64,000 nt of DNA from Cerioporus squamosus (Eukaryota > Basidiomycota > Agaricomycetes > Polyporales > Polyporaceae). This document shows positions 35,423 through 47,317 of this stretch, piece after piece. How positions within the stretch are numbered: the first letter of the stretch is position 1; every line of letters begins with the position of its first letter. The stretch is taken from NCBI GenBank assembly GCA_022592435.1, contig JABYQS010000023.1:268424-332423 (forward strand), written 5' to 3'. Both the position numbers and the translations under genes were made by a program. The notes under the pieces are model-generated. The model saw only the letters and a program-made list of their open reading frames with translations. It was not told the origin of the DNA and did no database searches.

Positions 35423-36946
35423 ATGTCTGCAGCAGAGCTCTGGGCGCCGCCTCCCCCTCCTCCAACCAAGCTCGGTCGTCACCGCCAGCTCGCGCCCACC
35501 GCCGGTATCCATGTCTCGCCCATCTGCCTGGGAGCGATGAGCATTGGGGACAAGTGGGCCAGCTTGGGCGCGATGGACAAGGAGGCGAGCTTCAAGCTCC
35601 TCGACGCGTTCTACGAGGCCGGCGGCAACTTCATCGACACCGCGAACAACTACCAGGATGAGACTTCGGAAGAGTTCATCGGGGAGTGGATGGAGAGCCG
35701 TGGGGTCCGGGACCAGATGGTTATCGCGACGAAGGTAAGTGTCGTTGTTGTTCGTTCGTTGTGCGCCGGAATGTGTTGCTCACGATGTGCGATAAGTACA
35801 CTTCCAACTGAAGCGTGGATGCAACGACATCAAGCAGAAGACGCACTATGTCGGCAATAACATGAAGTCACTCGCTCTCTCCGTCGAAGAGTCCCTCAAG
35901 AAGCTGCGTACGACCTACATCGATATCCTCTACCTGCATTGGGTACGTCGAATCGCATTTATACGCATAGATCTGTCTCTGACGATACTTTTCTGCAGTG
36001 GGATTACACCACCAGCATTGAAGAGATCATGAACGGCCTTCACGCCCTCGTCATGGCCGGGAAAGTGCTCTACTTGGTGCATGCCTGTCTTCATCAGTGG
36101 TCCCGTTCGTCCATGCTGATGCGTCTGTATGCTTTCGCTAGGGCATCTCCGACACCCCGGCGTGGATCGTCTCGAGCGCGAACCGCTACGCGCGCATGAG
36201 CGGGCGCACGCCGTTCGTTGTCTACCAGGGCGCATGGAGCGTCCTCGAGCGCGACTTCGAGCGCGACATCATTCCCATGGCGCGGGCGGAGGGCATGGCG
36301 CTCGCCCCGTGGAACGTGCTCGCTGCTGGCAAGATCCGCACGGACGAGGAGGAGCTCAAGCGTCGCCAAACGGGCGAGAAAGGTTCGTGTCTCACAACGT
36401 CCGTGCACCCCCCCGCGCTCGTTGACTGAGTTGTACATACCAACGTTAGGTCGCATGTTGAGCTCGTCTCAGTGGGAACGCACGGAGGAAGAGCGCAAGG
36501 TCGCTAAGGTCCTCGAAGAAGTCGCTGCCGATGTCGGCGCGCCGAACATCCAGGCCGGTAAGCACACGCCCCGTCTCGTCTGAAGTCCCCCATCCAGTTC
36601 TCTGACAACGCGCACAGTCGCTATCGCCTACGTGATGCAGAAGACGCCCTACGTCTTCCCCATCGTCGGCGGTCGCAAGGTCGAGCACCTGCAGGGCAAC
36701 ATCCAAGCTCTCGACGTCGCGCTCTCGGATGAGCACATCCAGAAGATCGAAGCTGCGGTGCCCTTCTTCAAGGGCAACTTGTACGCTGCTTTCGTGAGTA
36801 CACGCTTCTCTATGCGGGATCCACAGACGGCTGACGGTCGTGGGTTGTCGCTGCAGGGAGACGGCTCCGACTACGGCTTCTTCCATCGCAGCGCTGGCCA
36901 CTTCGACAAGTGGCCGGTTCAGCCTGCTATTCGCCCTGCACACTGA
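35423..36946 (+). CDS. Aldo-keto reductase, aryl-alcohol dehydrogenase (AAD) type
   Basis: [20 protein letters not shown] leads into [32 protein letters not shown] (catalytic Asp and Tyr of the AKR fold), QMVIATKYTSNFKRGC (Lys), [20 protein letters not shown] (His), [53 protein letters not shown] and [15 protein letters not shown], ending IRPAH at TGA 36,944-36,946. Five or six short introns. The layout is that of fungal AAD enzymes, which reduce aromatic aldehydes to alcohols with NADPH and are common in wood-decay fungi. It lies between the two A-T-R genes, whose products could be aldehydes, so a shared pathway is possible but only inferred from position. Confidence 0.9.
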
Positions 36947-37148
36947 ACCGGTGTGGACTAGACAATGTAATACTAGTGAAATGGCACATGTACAACGCAC
37001 ATTATTGATATTTGAACCAAGTTTGAACCCTCTCTCCTGCCAACTCTCTGCAGCGACTCTCTCCACGAAGTGAAGGCTCTCGAACAATCCAGTAACAAGC
37101 GCCCATACGGATGACTTCACTGGCGACATCAGCGTACTCGTCAAGGCT

Positions 37149-37161
37149 TTCTTGAACATTC
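37149..37161 (+). promoter_or_regulatory. Heat-shock element of Hsp20 copy 2
   Basis: TTCttGAAcaTTC is a perfect three-unit heat-shock element 164 bp upstream of the ATG at 37,326; a TATA-like CATAAAAG follows at 37,194-37,201. Confidence 0.8.
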
Positions 37162-37325
37162 GACATGACATCATCCTCTACCGTGCAGCAAAGCATAAAA
37201 GGCTCTGGTTAATCGTCGTGACTCCCCAGCATAGACGAAAGTTTCAAGTTCGCAGTTCACGACCGCTTTCCTCTTCTCACCCTTTCTCTTCTCTACTCTT
37301 CGTTAACGACCTTTCACGACTCGAG

Positions 37326-37918
37326 ATGGCTCTTTCTACGTTCTTCAACCAGCCGTTCTACTCCCTCGCCGACTTTGACAGCCTCTTCGATGAGGCGTTC
37401 AACGCCCGTGCTGGCTCGTCGGCCCTCACCCAAAGGGAGAACGCCAACACTGCGGCACGCCCGATGCGTCCAAGGTATGTTCTTCCTTCGTGCCTCTTTC
37501 TGACTCTTAGACGAGGATGCTGACCCATGCGCAACAGAATGGACCTGCACGAGGATCAGGAAAAGAACCTCGTAACGGCCACGTTCGAGCTGCCCGGGCT
37601 GACGAAGGAGAACGTCCAGATCGACGTCAAGGACAACGTCTTGACCGTTTCTGGCGAGTCCACCATCTCCAGCGAACGCGACGAGAAGGGCTATTCCGTC
37701 CGCGAGCGTCGCTACGGCAAGTTCTCGAGGTCGCTACCGCTTCCGCAGGGCATCAAGGTATGTACATTTGTGTTCTCCGTGTGACAACGACGACATCGTA
37801 CTGACCACTTCTTGTGCAGCCCGAGGAGATCAAGGCGTCGATGGCTGAAGGTGTCTTGACCGTCACCTTCCCGCGGACGACCCCAGAGCAGGCCCCGAAG
37901 AAGGTCAAGATCGACTGA
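37326..37918 (+). CDS. Small heat-shock protein Hsp20, copy 2
   Basis: N-terminus MALSTFFNQPFYSLADFDSL, FDEAFNARAGSSALTQREN, without the Gly-Gln-Gly insert of copies 1 and 3. The alpha-crystallin domain is nearly identical to the others (LTKENVQIDVKDNVLTVSGE, DEKGYSVRERRYGKFSRSL), the last exon reads PEEIKASMAEGVLTVTFPRT and the end is KKVKID at TGA 37,916-37,918. Intron positions are the same as in copies 1 and 3. An ATP-independent chaperone of the cytosol by family. It sits in the spacer of the inverted duplication right after the aldo-keto reductase, so it is the odd copy not paired with an A-T-R gene. Confidence 0.95.
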
Positions 37919-39470
37919 ACGACTTCGGAGGCCAGCTGAGCTTGCTGTAGGAGATGGTGCTGTTGTTGATGTTGTGTAGTGTATTGTTCATCTAATGGGA
38001 TTGGGTTCCTCGTACATTTCACTGTGTGTTGTGAGATTTCGTTCGTGGATTTTCCCGGTAAGCTTCCCGCAATGCGCAGAGAACATGGTTACTCACCGAG
38101 GACAGGTTGAAGTCGTCCTCTGTCGTCCTTCGCAAGTCCTTCGAGCCCGATACTCTCGGACAGCGCATGGTGAGTTGCGTCATCGCGCCGCGGCCGAAGC
38201 GCGGCCCGGTTAGATTACCGGCAAGCCGAAGCGACCATGGCGGCGTCTAACGGTTACTTATGTATGTTGCTTTCATACGTTGACTGCTTACCGTCGTACA
38301 AGGAGGTCCAAGGACGATGAACACATACCTCAGCAATACTACGGGGTCATGGACTCCTGAACTTACTCTTTTCACAAGAGTTCGACAGCTGTCACAGTTT
38401 CCATGGACGCGCTGCTGTCGACGTGATGGATGGTGAGGTACTAGACTAGTATAGGGGTTAACGTTACAGTCGCCCGCCGGTATTCAAATCGATGGACTGC
38501 CTCTCAGATGGTCCGGATGCCCGAGTTGCAAGCCTGCAACCGCTCACGGGGAAGGCAGACGGACTTACAGACTTACAGGAAGTCGCTGGCCACTGGCACA
38601 CTGTGGGTCTTCGGCGACCTTGAAGTTGATCCACCACACTTCGCGCACCGCCATCGGACGGTAGTCCGCGGCGCAAATTCAACTGCGCACTCCCAGGAGC
38701 GTTCAGGATTATGTTACGGAGGTCAGTTTGATGCGCGAGGAACGCACGATTCGGCACGATAACGTCATGGCATCAACATACCTTTACGGAGTACGTCTGT
38801 CTCATGAGCGTTGCTGCGGGTCTTGCACTGATCGGTCTGATTCAAGTTGCCCTCAAACATGCGTCGACGACGTTCTCGGTCACAGGTTGTTGTTGGGTAC
38901 GAGGTCAAAATCGTCCAGGCCAGTTGGTACTCGACGTCGACTCCAGGATAGCCGAGCTCGTTTGGAACTTGACAGACAGCTGCGGATGATCAATACTACT
39001 GTACACATGACCTATTCCACCTTCTTCTCTGACATCGGTGCCAGAATTTGTACTCACGAGCACTCATGAGTACTTATCTCGACAGTTGGGGTGAGGCCGA
39101 AACTTCTGGTTTCCGGCAAACCATTCAGCCCTACTCCGCCCAGAATAGCATAGCAACAACGAGGATGCGGCAGGCGATGCCCACATATAGGCAACGAAAC
39201 ATATTCTTCCGGTGCGCATTCATGACGTCTTGAAACCTCTCATGTCATTCAATCTGACCACAACCCCCGCTACCAGCATGTCATCCGATCAGCGACATAC
39301 GTTCTTCTTCACTGATCCGACGCCTGAATCTCACCGCTGCCAACATGAGGCTCGGCCTATGGGTCACTTATAAGTGTCCGAGGTCGCACATCGAAGCATA
39401 CCCAGACTTCTTCTCCGTACACCCTCTACCACGCTGCTCTTAGAAGCATACGTTCGACCTGAACTTCGAT
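37919..39470. other. Intergenic between Hsp20 copy 2 and A-T-R copy 2
   Basis: The first ~90 bp match the 3' flanks of the other Hsp20 genes (a block at 37,973-38,007). Beyond that no coding segment was recognised. The last few hundred bases should contain the A-T-R copy 2 promoter, with a TATAA-containing stretch near 39,370. Confidence 0.5.
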
Positions 39471-42400
39471 ATGCCGCTTGATCCCTCTCGACTTCCACCC
39501 CACGTCAGCACCGAGTTCCGCGAGCCTACGGAACTCATCAGTCGCAATAACGTCGCGATCCCTCAGTACTACGCATGGCAGGCGAAGGAAAGCCCGAACT
39601 ACCCTCTTTTCGTCTACCAGGACGGCGATCGACTACAATACATCACCTACGCCCAGGCGAACCGAGCCATGGACCGTGTCGCACGCTATGTAGCATCCGT
39701 GGTCGGGGCGGGCAATCGCGGACCTGGCGGGGAACACCCAGTCGTAGCCTTGTTTGCGAACGCAGGTATGTGTCACCTCCCATCGCTCAGCACATTCAGC
39801 AACTGACCGATGTCGACAGACACGATCACATACTTCTGTACGGCGATCGGCGTCATGAAGACCGGGTGCACGCTGTTCCTCGTCTCCACGCGGAACGCCT
39901 CTGCTGCGATCGCCGACATGTTCCAACGCACAGGAACGGGACATGTCATCTTGTCCACTGACCCCTTCCTGCGTGGGACCGCGCAGGAAGCGCTTTCCAC
40001 TCTCGCGAGTGCTGGCCAACACGTCGTCGAGCTCGCGCTCCCGACGTTCCAGGACTTGTTCGCCGAGGAGCTGGACCCGCAGAGCCCGTATGAGGCTGGG
40101 GTCGAGCTACCGACTGCGTTCGATATAGACGCAGTGGGAGTGATCATGCATTCCTCTGGTGAGCCCCGTCGTTTCTGCTGCGTATCGTCTCCTTACACAT
40201 GTGGCGTGGACAGGATCTACCGGGCACCCGAAGACCATCGGCTGGACGACCAAGAACTTGGCTGCTTGGGGCAAGTACCCTCGTAAGTCCATGATGCTTC
40301 CGTAACCGTTTCAGAGCACAAGCTGACAGCTAAGTGCATAGTGAACGGCGATATCGGTATGGGGAGGTGCATAATGGGGTGTCATGGAACTCCGATGTTC
40401 CATGGTCTCGGGGCGTTTATGTACGCTGCATCGGTAAGTCATCTTTTAAGAGGACGACCTTCCGTCACCTGAGAGGCTGAAGCGCGTATTAGCCTGTCCT
40501 GGGCTTGATCGTAGCATCTTTCAAGCCGGCCATCCCTCCCACGGTGCCCACCCCTGATGCAGTCTGGGAAGGCATCGTAGCCACCGGAACAGATTTCTCT
40601 TGGACCGTTCCGTCGTTCATCGAGGTGCGATTCTCGTCGCTGTCGCATCCTCTAGCACTGACTGGCCCATAGGAATGGGCTCGGGACCCAGAGAAAGTAC
40701 TGTTCATGAAGAAGATGAGGGGTTTGGTACGTCGTAGTTCCTCCGCCACTTACCTTCGTCTGATGATGTACGCCACAGATGTTCGGAGGTGCCACACTGA
40801 ACGAAGAGGTCGGAAACAGCCTTGCAAGCAAAGGCATTGCGCTGGTTGACTGCTATGGATGGTGAGACACGGTCGTCGCCTTTCCTCGTCTCGCTAACGC
40901 ATTGCTTGCCAGCACCGAGGTCGGATTGATCAACAACTTCTCGAGAGGTCAGTACACCTTACGGTGGGTCTGGCGCATTGCTCATTCTGCATTCTGGTAT
41001 TCCAGCGAATCCCGGTATGGATTGGCAGTACTGGAGCGTCGCTCCTGACGTCGAGTGTTACTTCCGCCCCATGGAAGACGGGACGTACGAAGTGGTCATA
41101 CTTGTGCGTGTTGATCTGGACCGATAGCGCTGTATATGCTATAATCTGACCTCCGCATTCAGTCTCCTCCTGACCGCCCGCTGCCGAAGACGAACACCAA
41201 GATCGGGGACAGGGAGGCGTATGCAACGAGCGATATCGTCATTCGCCATCCCACGAAGCCCGACCTGTACAAGATCGTTGGACGCATAGACGAGCAGATC
41301 GTTCTTTCGAACGGAGAGAAGGTCAGTCGTACGCTCTTCATGTTTCCGTACGATCGCACTGACGTCCGTATCAGACAAATCCCATTCCATTAGGTTCGTG
41401 CTAAAACTCTAGGAATATGCTCGAGGGAAAGACTCACGAGCTTGCGCCGCCGACAGAGAGGATGATCAACGAGGACCCTCATGTCAGGTCTAGCGTCATG
41501 TTCGGGCGTGGGAAGTTCCAGAACGGCGTCCTCATCCAGCCAACTGAAGACTACGCCTTCGATCCGAGCGACCTCAAGAAGCTGGAGGAGTACAGGAACC
41601 TTATCTGGTAAGTCTGTCTACCTCAGGCTGTTGGCGCGTGTCCTCATGTACACTCCCAACGTGCAGGCCGACTATCGAACGCGTCAACGCATATGCCCCG
41701 CAGCACTCCAGGATCTTCAAGGAGGTCAGCCTTGGCAGCTCCTTCCATCAAATGTTGTTTAAGCTGATATGTCCCTCCAGATGATCCTGGTCACCTCCCC
41801 ATCGAAGCCGTTCGAATTCACGATGAAGGGCCAGCCTCGCCGCCATTTCATCCTCAGGGCGTACAACGATGAGATCGAGTCATTGTATAAGGAGGTCGAG
41901 AATAGCGCGCAAAGCGAGTTCGCTCCTCCCGCCGTATGGGACGAAGCGAGCACCACCTCGTTCATCCGTACCGTGGTCAAGAAGACGCTGCGCCGCGACA
42001 TCAGCGACGACGACGACATCTTCCGCAACGGAGGCGACAGGTAAGCTTCTCTATGAACACAGTCCGACCTTCTGCTCGACCGCTTATGTGCTCCAGTCTT
42101 CAAGCTACGTACATCCGCAACACCATCCTTCGCGCCCTCCGGGAGACGCACAAGGACGCTCCAAAGCGGCTCCCCTCCAATGTCGTCTTCGCTTCCCCGA
42201 CCATCTCCTCCCTTGCTCGTGCCGTCTACCACGCTGTGAACACCGACGGAACGAGCGCATCGCACACCCCGGCTGACTTGTGTAAGTACGTCGAGAAGTA
42301 CTCCGCTGACCTCCCAGCCCGGCCCAAGAACCTCGTCCCGCGTCCCGCTGGCAAGGAGGTCGTTGTCATCACCGGGACGACTGGCGGCTTCGGCTGCGAC

Positions 42401-43626
42401 ACCCTCGAGCATCTGCTCCGCGACGAGACCGTGGGGAAGGTGTACGCCTTCAACCGCAAGGGCACCCAAGCGTTGGAGCGCCAGCGTGCGCAGTTCAAGG
42501 CGCGTGGTCTGGACGAGTCCTTGCTGGACTCCCCGAAGTTCGTTATGGTCGAGGCGGTGCTGCACGAGCACGACTTCGGACTGGAGTCGGCGCTCCTCGA
42601 GGAGATCCGGACGTCAGTCACACACATCATGCTCAATGGTGAGACGGCTCCTACGACATTTAGTATCTACACACTCATGCGTACACGCACGCAGCTTGGA
42701 AGGTCAACTTCAACATGTCTATCGCGTCTTTTGAGGTCGACATCCAAGGTGCACGGAACTTCGTCGATCTTGCCTTGTGCTCTCCATACGTGTCACCTCC
42801 CTCGATCATCTTCGTCAGCTCTATCGGAGTCTTCGCAAGTGCGTATCCTGGTATCCAGCCTCACCGCTGCGGTTCTGACGCTCGAATAGACTACAAGGGT
42901 CCTTGCCCAGCACCTGAGGCGCCCCTGGATGACCCGGAAGTGCCGTTCGGTGCCGGTTACGGTGAGTCCAAGTGGGTCACGGAGCATGTTCTGCAGAACG
43001 TCGCTGCAAAGACGGACGTGCACACCGTCGTGATGCGGCTTGGCCAGGTCGCTGGTGACAAGCTAGGGTACTGGAACGAGTCGGAGTGGTTCCCCGCGCT
43101 GGTGAAGTCGGCCCTGTTCCAGCGCTGTCTCCCCGACGTCGAAGGGGTACGAGGTTCTCTCCGTGACTTTCGGTTGTCTGCTGACTATGCGTCCATGCAG
43201 GACATCTCCTGGTTCCCCGCGTACGAAGCCGCCAAGGCGTTTGCTGAGATGCGGCACTCACCGGAGCCGTTCCTGCACCTCATCCATCCTCGGCCTGTAC
43301 GCTGGCACACCGTCATGGCGCCCATCGCCGAGCTGTTCAACGTCCCTCTCGTCCCGTACGAGCAATGGGTGTCCACGCTCGAGAAAAGCGTCGAGGCCGG
43401 CTCGGCGGCAGAGGTCGAGGCTATGAGGCAGAACCCCGCCTTGCGCCTCCTGCCCTTCTACAAGTCCGTGAAGAAAGCTGTGGACGGTCGGGAAGCTCTG
43501 GGGTTGGTCTCCCTGTCGACTGAGAAGGCCACCCAAGTATCGGAGTCGCTCGCTCAGATGCCGGTGCTCGATGCAGAGCGCGCCAAGATGTGGGTGGCAG
43601 CGTGGAAGAGGTCCGGTTTCCTGTAG
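39471..43626 (+). CDS. NRPS-like adenylation-thiolation-reductase (A-T-R) enzyme, copy 2
   Basis: Starts [20 protein letters not shown] and keeps the domain order of copy 1. A domain: [48 protein letters not shown] (A5), [11 protein letters not shown] and [14 protein letters not shown]. Thiolation site [17 protein letters not shown], with the serine codon again split by an intron (42,041-42,096). Reductase domain [29 protein letters not shown] and [13 protein letters not shown], ending [17 protein letters not shown] at TAG 43,624-43,626. The reductase half is much closer to copy 1 than the first part of the A domain, and the A5 motif differs (Cys for Leu), so the two enzymes may activate different acids. 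No frame break was found. Hsp20 copy 3 follows 548 bp downstream. Confidence 0.9.
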
Positions 43627-44013
43627 AGATAGTATAGCACGCTCATGTACTGTGTTCTGTCGCTGTGAACCGTATCCCAAACAGCGATATTCCGAGAGAC
43701 GTTCGAGCTGTGTGTGCTTGTACCCGGTCACAAAGAGTCTGTGATTCTTACTTGTCGCTGGCCTTGACGATTCCATCATTGATCATTCACCGAAGGTGCA
43801 TGAAGCCTCGCCTCGTCGAGCTGTCGTCGAGCAAGGTCAACCAGACAGCAACTGTCCATGTGCGCGCGTTGCGAGAACCTGCGAGAGACACCGGCTAACC
43901 ACGCTGCTTTCCATTCTGGGCCGAGCTCTCGAACAGTCCAGACGCTCAAGCGCCCGAGCTACGACGTAGTGGATGACTTCATGGGTACTCGCGTATCAAC
44001 ACGCGCACATGCT

Positions 44014-44026
44014 TTCTCGAACCTTC
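44014..44026 (+). promoter_or_regulatory. Heat-shock element of Hsp20 copy 3
   Basis: TTCtcGAAccTTC is a perfect three-unit heat-shock element 148 bp upstream of the ATG at 44,175; its sequence is the exact mirror of the copy 1 element. A GGATAAAAGG TATA-like box follows near 44,043. Confidence 0.8.
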
Positions 44027-44174
44027 AGCACGACACAGGGAGGGATAAAAGGCTCTGGTTCACGACGGTAGGTCCCCAGCATAGACGAAAGTACCAAGTT
44101 CGCAGTTCACGACCGCTTTCTCTTCTCACCCTTTCTCTTCTCTACTCTTCGTTAACGACCTTTCACGACTCGAG

Positions 44175-44773
44175 ATGTCCCTCACGTTCTTCACCGAGCC
44201 GTTCTACTCCCTTTCCGACTTTGACCGCCTCTTCGATGAGGCGTTCAACGCCCGCACTGGCTCCCAAGGCCAGGGCTCGTCGGCCCTCACCCAACGAGAG
44301 AACACCAACACTGCGGCACGCCCGATGCGTCCAAGGTATGCACCCCCTCATGCATCTTTCGAGCTGAAGACGGCATGCTGACCGGTATTCGATAGGATGG
44401 ACCTGCACGAGGATCAGGATAAGAACCTTGTAACGGCCACGTTCGAGCTGCCCGGTTTGACGAAGGAGAACGTCCAGATCGACGTCAAGGACCACGTCTT
44501 GACCGTCTCTGGCGAGTCCACCATCTCCAGCGAACGCGACGAGAAGGGCTATTCCGTCCGCGAACGCCGGTATGGCAAGTTCTCGAGGTCGCTGCCGCTT
44601 CCTCAGGGCATCAAGGTATGTGCATCTGTGTTCGGTGTGCCCGCTACGACACTGTACTGACCATCTTTGTGCAGCCTGAGGAGATCAAGGCATCCATGGC
44701 TGAAGGTGTCTTGACCGTCACCTTCCCACGGACGACCCCGGAGCAGGCCCCGAAGAAGATCACCATCGCGTGA
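44175..44773 (+). CDS. Small heat-shock protein Hsp20, copy 3
   Basis: N-terminus MSLTFFTEPFYSLSDFDRLF, then NARTGSQGQGSSALTQREN; alpha-crystallin domain MDLHEDQDKNLVTATFELPG, LTKENVQIDVKDHVLTVSGE, YGKFSRSLPLPQGIK; last exon PEEIKASMAEGVLTVTFPRT, ending APKKITIA at TGA 44,771-44,773. It keeps the Gly-Gln-Gly insert of copy 1 and its I-x-I C-terminus. Three exons with introns at the same places. It is the partner of A-T-R copy 2 in the inverted duplication. Presumed cytosolic holdase chaperone under heat-shock-factor control. Confidence 0.95.
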
Positions 44774-44951
44774 GCGTCTTCGGTGATGGTGTTGTTGTTG
44801 ATGTCGTGTAGTGTATTGTTCATCTAATGGGACTGGGTTTCTGGTATCGAAAGTGTGTGCATGAAGATGGGAAGTGTGAGCGTAAGCATTTGAGTTACGG
44901 TGAATGTTTGCGAGAGGCTGCAGCTCACTGAAGGTTTAAGGGCAGTGACTT

Positions 44952-46174
44952 TCATGACGGTCTTCCTTGCCATATGGACCCCCACAATTGGAAGGTACTC
45001 CCGATCAGGAATGCCCACGAACCCCACAGAGTTGACAGGATGCTTTGGTATTGGACCTTCACCGTCACAAATAAGCCACAGTCAACAGAGGGTCTGCGGA
45101 TTTCCAGTATATGTATACGCACCTGGGTGGAAGACGTTGAGGCGTACCCGAGGGCCCCGCAGAGCGTGAAGCCAACTGCGCCAAGGAGGTTCCAGAACCC
45201 GACATGCCTGGGGAATTACTCCGTTAGCGATCGTACATACAAAGAACACGCAGAGGGAGTCGTAAGAGCACAACGACCCAGCAGACTTGAAGCCACGACG
45301 CTCACCATCCCGTATCCCGCCAATTTGGCAGCCACCACCTCTTCTGCGCCTCGAGCATGAAGAGAAGTGACGACACCACGAACCCTGCCGCGCCCACCGT
45401 CTGAGGGGTCCAGTACAGTGCGTCGGTGATCGCTGTCGGAGGCTCATCTGGGAAGCCAGGGATAACGTTGGGCAATCCGGTTCTGACGGAGGATCATGAC
45501 CAGCTGCCGGTAGACCTTGACGTGAGGAGAACGCACATTGTGGAAACACAGAAGATCGTGATGGCCCACAGCTGGATAAAGCAGGCGAGGAAGTGGAGGT
45601 CGCGCCAAGAACCGAGTCCGCTAGAGTATTGCTCCTCAGTCAACAGGCCCAAGTAGCGTGCCAGACGATGGAGAGAACTGACTCACATCCATCTGAACTT
45701 CACGGTGCGTCTCCCAGTTAGGCCCTTCTCCGTCGTGTCGCTCTGCGAATCAGGAGACGGGTGCTCCTGCTCCCCATCCCCATCCCCTGCGTTCAGGGCA
45801 TCGACGTACATCAGGTAGGTGCCGACTTCGAACAAGACACCGCCGACAAACGCGGACCATCCCGACGCTGTCGAGTTCGCTGTCCCGATGTTCTCGAGGG
45901 GTAGGTACAGGAAGAAACCGTTGGTGATCTGTTCGAGGTCTCAGCACGAGAAGACATGCGTTGACGAAGGCTCGCCTTGACGCACCCACACTCCCGATCC
46001 GACCACGAAGATGACTGCTACCCAGAACGAAAGGTCCCGGGCGAGATGATCCTTGACTTGGCTATCGGAATGTCGGGATTGCGCCTCGATCATTGTAGAG
46101 TCGTCCCATGAAGATCCGACGTGACGCTCGTGCTTCCCTTCTGCGGCGTACGGGTTTGCAAGCTTGTCTGACAT
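44952..46174 (-). CDS. Multi-spanning integral membrane protein of unknown function
   Basis: Starts MSDKLANPYAAEGKHERHVG; the first half is soluble and the rest alternates hydrophobic spans and short loops: ARDLSFWVAVIFVVGSGVWV, NGFFLYLPLENIGTANST, GWSAFVGGVLFEVGTYLMYV, an acidic loop (NAGDGDGEQEHPSP), a span around LHFLACFIQLWAITIFC, ALYWTPQTVGAAGFVVSSLL, FMLEAQKRWWLPNW, VGFWNLLGAVGFTLCGALGY and a last segment STLWGSWAFLIGSTFQLWGS, ending WQGRPS at TGA 44,952-44,954. About seven predicted spans. I recognise the type from other basidiomycete genomes only as an uncharacterised membrane protein; no transporter or receptor motif was seen. Introns are short. Confidence 0.75.
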
Positions 46175-47317
46175 GGTGTTAGGTGTTAGCTCAGGGAAGC
46201 CGAGTCGACCGAAGTAATGCTTCAGCCTCGTAGATCCAGTAGGTAGAGATGATGCTTAACGGAAGAAGCTGTAAGTAGTGGATGTGCGAACGCTGAAGGC
46301 GGAAGACTATTATATATCGCGCTGCTGGATGGAGTCAGCCTAGACATGGCGAAGAGAAGGACGGTACTCTACCTCACTGTGGAAGGTTACCTTCTCGCAG
46401 TCATGGGTGGAGAGGATGCGGTCATGCACCAGGCCCGACATTCCATGCATGCGTACATGCGAACGAGCTGTGGATCTCTCTTCCCGCCCGCCCAGAGCTC
46501 CATGTTGCAGCCACGATAGGCATCAGCCATCACACTTACTTGTAGGGAAGACGTCGACCATTGCCCCTCCGAATCTTGTTCTGACGGATGATCAACAGGT
46601 TCCTGCACGCCTATTGCGTATGTTAGCCTCTCGTCTCGATGGCCTTGGACTTCTCGAACGACTCACTAGCACCATGCGAGTCCTGCAAGTTCGTAACAGC
46701 CGCTGCAACTGAGTTCAGCAAACGGGTGCGAGAGTGCATCGAACTGACCCGGCAGAATGATGGCACGGATACGTGTAAGGAGCGCCACCCAGATGGAACG
46801 CACGCGTACGATCGCGCCAGGCGGCACCGTAGAAGTCGCGATCCGCTCCGGAGTGGGGAGACTCTCTTGCGGGGCCAGGATCTGGGTTACTTATAACATG
46901 GTGCATGATGTATGATGGGAAAGATCAGGTCGACAACTTGAACTGAGCCGGATAGTGGCCAACGAGAGACGATGAGCCAGGAAATTCGGATACTGAGATG
47001 ACAGTAGGGTGAGCCACATTCAGTGCGCCCCGCATGACGTATACTTACCTCGTCTTGTCTGCATGCTGTGGTTGCAGCGATGCGCAATCAGGTAAGGCAC
47101 AGCGAGCTGAGGAGCTTCAATCGTGATCTGCAGAAGACCAGCATGTTAGCATCGACGAACTGACGGTGACTTGAGCACAGACTGACCGATAGGGGATAGT
47201 AAATACATCCGTGAGCGGGCTGTGTACAAGTGTAAGCAATACAAGATGCGATAGATACAGCAATACCTCCGAGTCGTCCGTGAAAGCAGCAGTCCAGGCA
47301 GGGTGCATGTTCTGTGA
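46175..47317. other. Intergenic, no gene recognised
   Basis: Frames at 46,407-46,896 and 46,715-47,087 lack any recognisable domain. A short minus-strand stretch near 46,550-46,620 (NLLIIRQNKIRRGNGRRLPY) is flanked by plausible splice sites but could not be linked to a gene. The rest is the promoter of the membrane-protein gene and the 3' flank of the METTL14-like gene. Confidence 0.45.

Larger units (their letters stand above)
27977..44773. repeat. Inverted segmental duplication: [A-T-R reductase gene then Hsp20 gene] twice
   Basis: The minus-strand pair at 33,221-27,977 and the plus-strand pair at 39,471-44,773 have the same gene order, the same intron positions where checked, and near-identical 3' flanks after the Hsp20 stop. 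The arms are about 5.3 kb and the spacer about 6.2 kb. The spacer holds an aldo-keto reductase and a third Hsp20 gene. Coding segments of the arms diverge enough that the duplication is not very recent. Confidence 0.85.
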
